This document shows positions 63,622 to 64,000 of a stretch of 64,000 bases of DNA, piece by piece. The translations under genes were made by a program, and so were the position numbers. Source of the DNA: Ricinus communis (taxonomy: Eukaryota; Streptophyta; Magnoliopsida; Malpighiales; Euphorbiaceae); assembly GCF_019578655.1 (NCBI RefSeq), contig NC_063262.1, positions 8,501,582 through 8,565,581 on the forward strand. The letters run 5' to 3'. Position 1 is the first letter of the stretch. Each line of letters starts with the position of its first letter. The notes under the pieces are model-generated. The model did no database searches. It saw only the letters and a program-made list of their open reading frames with translations, and had not been told where the DNA came from.

Positions 63622-64000
63622 CTCTCCTTCAAGTTGATGCATAGAAATTTTGCATGTCCAACTTGTATAATCCTCAGTAAAATATTTTTCTTGAAATTAC
63701 TTTGGTAAGGATACTAGCAAGCTGATCTTCAGATCGGATATGAGGGACTTCAATTATCTTGGCTTCTAATTATTCCTTAATAAAGTGTATGTCTATCTCC
63801 ACATGTTTTGTCCAATCATGCTGAACTAGATTATAAGCGATGTGAAGTTTTATTATCACAATATAGTCTCATAGGACTAATATGTGAAACTCAGAGCTCA
63901 TGTAGTAAAGTATTAATTCAAAGTAACTTATAAACACCTTTAGCCATTTCTCTATACTTGGCTTCTGCACTAGACCGAGCTACAATACTTTGCTTCTTAC
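63622..64000 (-). pseudogene. Ty1/copia RNase H end (partial, off window)
   Basis: Minus-strand pieces read ARSSAEAKYREMAKG, then an YCDNK motif, then HIRSEDQLASILTK, the closing motifs of copia RNase H. At least one in-frame stop is visible in the segment. The element continues beyond 64000. Confidence 0.75.

Noticed and set aside
1..64000. CRISPR arrays, operons, prophage, rRNA
   Set aside because: None of the repeat or gene layouts fit; all genes found are plant genes with introns, or eukaryotic transposons.

Overview
The window is strongly AT-rich nuclear DNA from a flowering plant. Evidence is spliced genes with GT-AG introns, plant-specific families (NAC, WAT1-type EamA transporter, LIP1-type GTPase), plant LTR retrotransposons and an endogenous plant pararetrovirus. 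Gene content suggests a eudicot, possibly Malpighiales/Euphorbiaceae; that placement is inference, since no search was possible.

Four host genes can be modelled. (1) 759-1315 (+): a two-exon gene for a 148-aa protein with a hydrophobic leader and a Lys/Ala/Glu-rich LEA-like tail. (2) 5953-11550 (-): a seven-exon LIP1-type small GTPase, 336 aa; all splice phases close. (3) 16413-17732 (+): an intronless divergent NAC-domain protein, 439 aa, with a repetitive acidic C-terminal half. (4) 37176-44140 (-): a seven-exon WAT1-related (EamA) transporter, 357 aa; all splice phases close.

The 18.2-33.8 kb block is a nest of mobile DNA. A 2.74-kb solo LTR (18274-21017, 5-bp target duplication CTTTT) lies inverted to a related 2.91-kb solo LTR (27994-30900, target duplication CACAG). 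The second LTR sits inside a decayed endogenous caulimovirid (about 24060-33488, minus strand) and splits its capsid gene. The viral copy lies inside an older AT-rich Helitron-like repeat whose two halves flank it. The order of events can therefore be read: repeat first, then virus, then LTR element, then LTR-LTR recombination. The viral copy has an in-frame stop in the MP, capsid and RT regions, RT motifs on a TATA-bearing copy, a substituted RNase H aspartate and a substituted zinc-knuckle histidine.

The right side (44-64 kb) is gene-poor. It holds a badly decayed Ty1/copia relic (about 49.0-53.06 kb, +), AT microsatellites, inverted-repeat elements, a 164-bp tandem duplication at 54.5 kb, a Helitron-like end at 58.8 kb, and the 3' LTR and RNase H end of another copia element running out of the window (63.37-64.0 kb, -).

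The host genes belong to unrelated processes (clock/light GTPase signalling, transcription, membrane transport) and show no sign of joint function. I found no CRISPR array, operon, rRNA or convincing tRNA gene, and no clear new multi-gene system. The best leads are the nested viral locus with its palindromic GATA-repeat promoter, the repetitive NAC protein, and a diverged duplicated segment flanking the NAC gene that serves as an empty site for a long-TIR element.
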